From contig CAIVHU010000010.1 of the NCBI GenBank assembly GCA_903905735.1, positions 1-36,901 of the forward strand: a DNA stretch of 36,901 bases. The letters run 5' to 3'. Origin of the DNA: an uncultured beta proteobacterium. GTDB taxonomy: Bacteria; Pseudomonadota; Gammaproteobacteria; Burkholderiales; Burkholderiaceae_C. Shown here piece after piece: positions 36,833 to 36,901 of this stretch. Both the position numbers and the translations under genes were made by a program. Below the pieces are notes generated by a model. The model saw only the letters and a list, made by a program, of their open reading frames with translations, made no database searches and was not told the origin of the DNA. Positions within the stretch are counted from its first letter, which is position 1. Every line of letters begins with the position of its first letter.

Positions 36833-36901
36833 TCAGGTGGCCATCTGGCGGCGGTACCACTCGTGAAAATGCTGCATGCCGTCTTCCATCGGGCTCTGGT
36901 A
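36833..36901 (-). CDS. 3' end of a gene, possibly an NAD-dependent epimerase (partial)
   Basis: The last 22 codons before a TGA (36833-36835) read YQSPMEDGMQHFHEWYRRQM plus AT. The pattern of acidic-Gly-Met then FxxWYR resembles the C-terminal helix of NAD-dependent nucleotide-sugar epimerases, but this is too short for a firm call. Confidence 0.4.
   Translation of the reverse strand, partial: YQSPMEDGMQHFHEWYRRQMAT

Overview
The window is a chromosomal segment of a betaproteobacterium, most likely a member of the Comamonadaceae (Rhodoferax/Polaromonas/Acidovorax-like). This rests on protein character (AcnB, RhlE, homoserine kinase of the APH-like type, BPSS1780 and DUF2782 family proteins beside polA), the GC-rich coding sequence, and gene neighbourhoods typical of Burkholderiales. 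It is almost entirely housekeeping DNA. I see no prophage, IS transposase, plasmid module, CRISPR array or toxin/defence cassette.

Layout. 1-7.5 kb: tail of an unidentified gene, aconitase B (acnB), a PhoU-like DUF47 protein with a Pit phosphate permease, a divergent GNAT acetyltransferase, and the classic rpsP-rimM-trmD-rplS operon. 7.5-13.7 kb: Nudix CoA pyrophosphatase, a CobD/CbiB-like membrane protein, hisC, then a minus-strand group of an M48 protease, a pterin-carbinolamine dehydratase and the ribosome GTPase rsgA, with orn divergent from the protease. 13.7-18.3 kb: a DEAD-box helicase (rhlE-like) with a long structured leader, a small conserved protein, tRNA-Lys(CTT), GMP reductase, and an unrecognised exported CxxC protein. 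18.3-26.6 kb: uvrD-family helicase, a minus-strand operon (DUF2782 protein, homoserine kinase, BPSS1780 membrane protein) divergent from polA, and a membrane-anchored unknown. 26.7-30.4 kb: branched-chain 2-oxoacid dehydrogenase operon (E1 alpha, E1 beta, E2; no E3 here). 30.6-36.9 kb: Tat-exported dienelactone hydrolase-like protein, a HiPIP that looks like a lipoprotein, a small unknown, a divergent lysR/lysA pair of the enterobacterial type, a mercaptopyruvate sulfurtransferase, an EamA transporter and the end of one more gene.

Main discovery. A short dispersed repeat family, about 40-55 bp, runs through the window and has entered protein-coding genes. In one orientation it reads ATAGCTGCTTGCGC, then 11 variable bases, then GGGCTAGAG and a CCAATTTG-like end. 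Two copies are intergenic (9278-9320, 36776-36824). Others lie inside rsgA, the pterin dehydratase gene, the exported CxxC protein gene, uvrD, polA, and twice in the E2 gene, with a weaker copy in sseA and fragments in rhlE and thrB. They occur in both orientations and in all three reading frames. Most sit in inter-domain linkers or protein ends, and in one case the repeat appears to supply the start codon. The PolA linker also carries a second, unrelated REP-like palindrome. Together this looks like a mobile or recombining miniature element that remodels linkers, comparable in concept to Rickettsia palindromic elements. I know of no named family that it matches.
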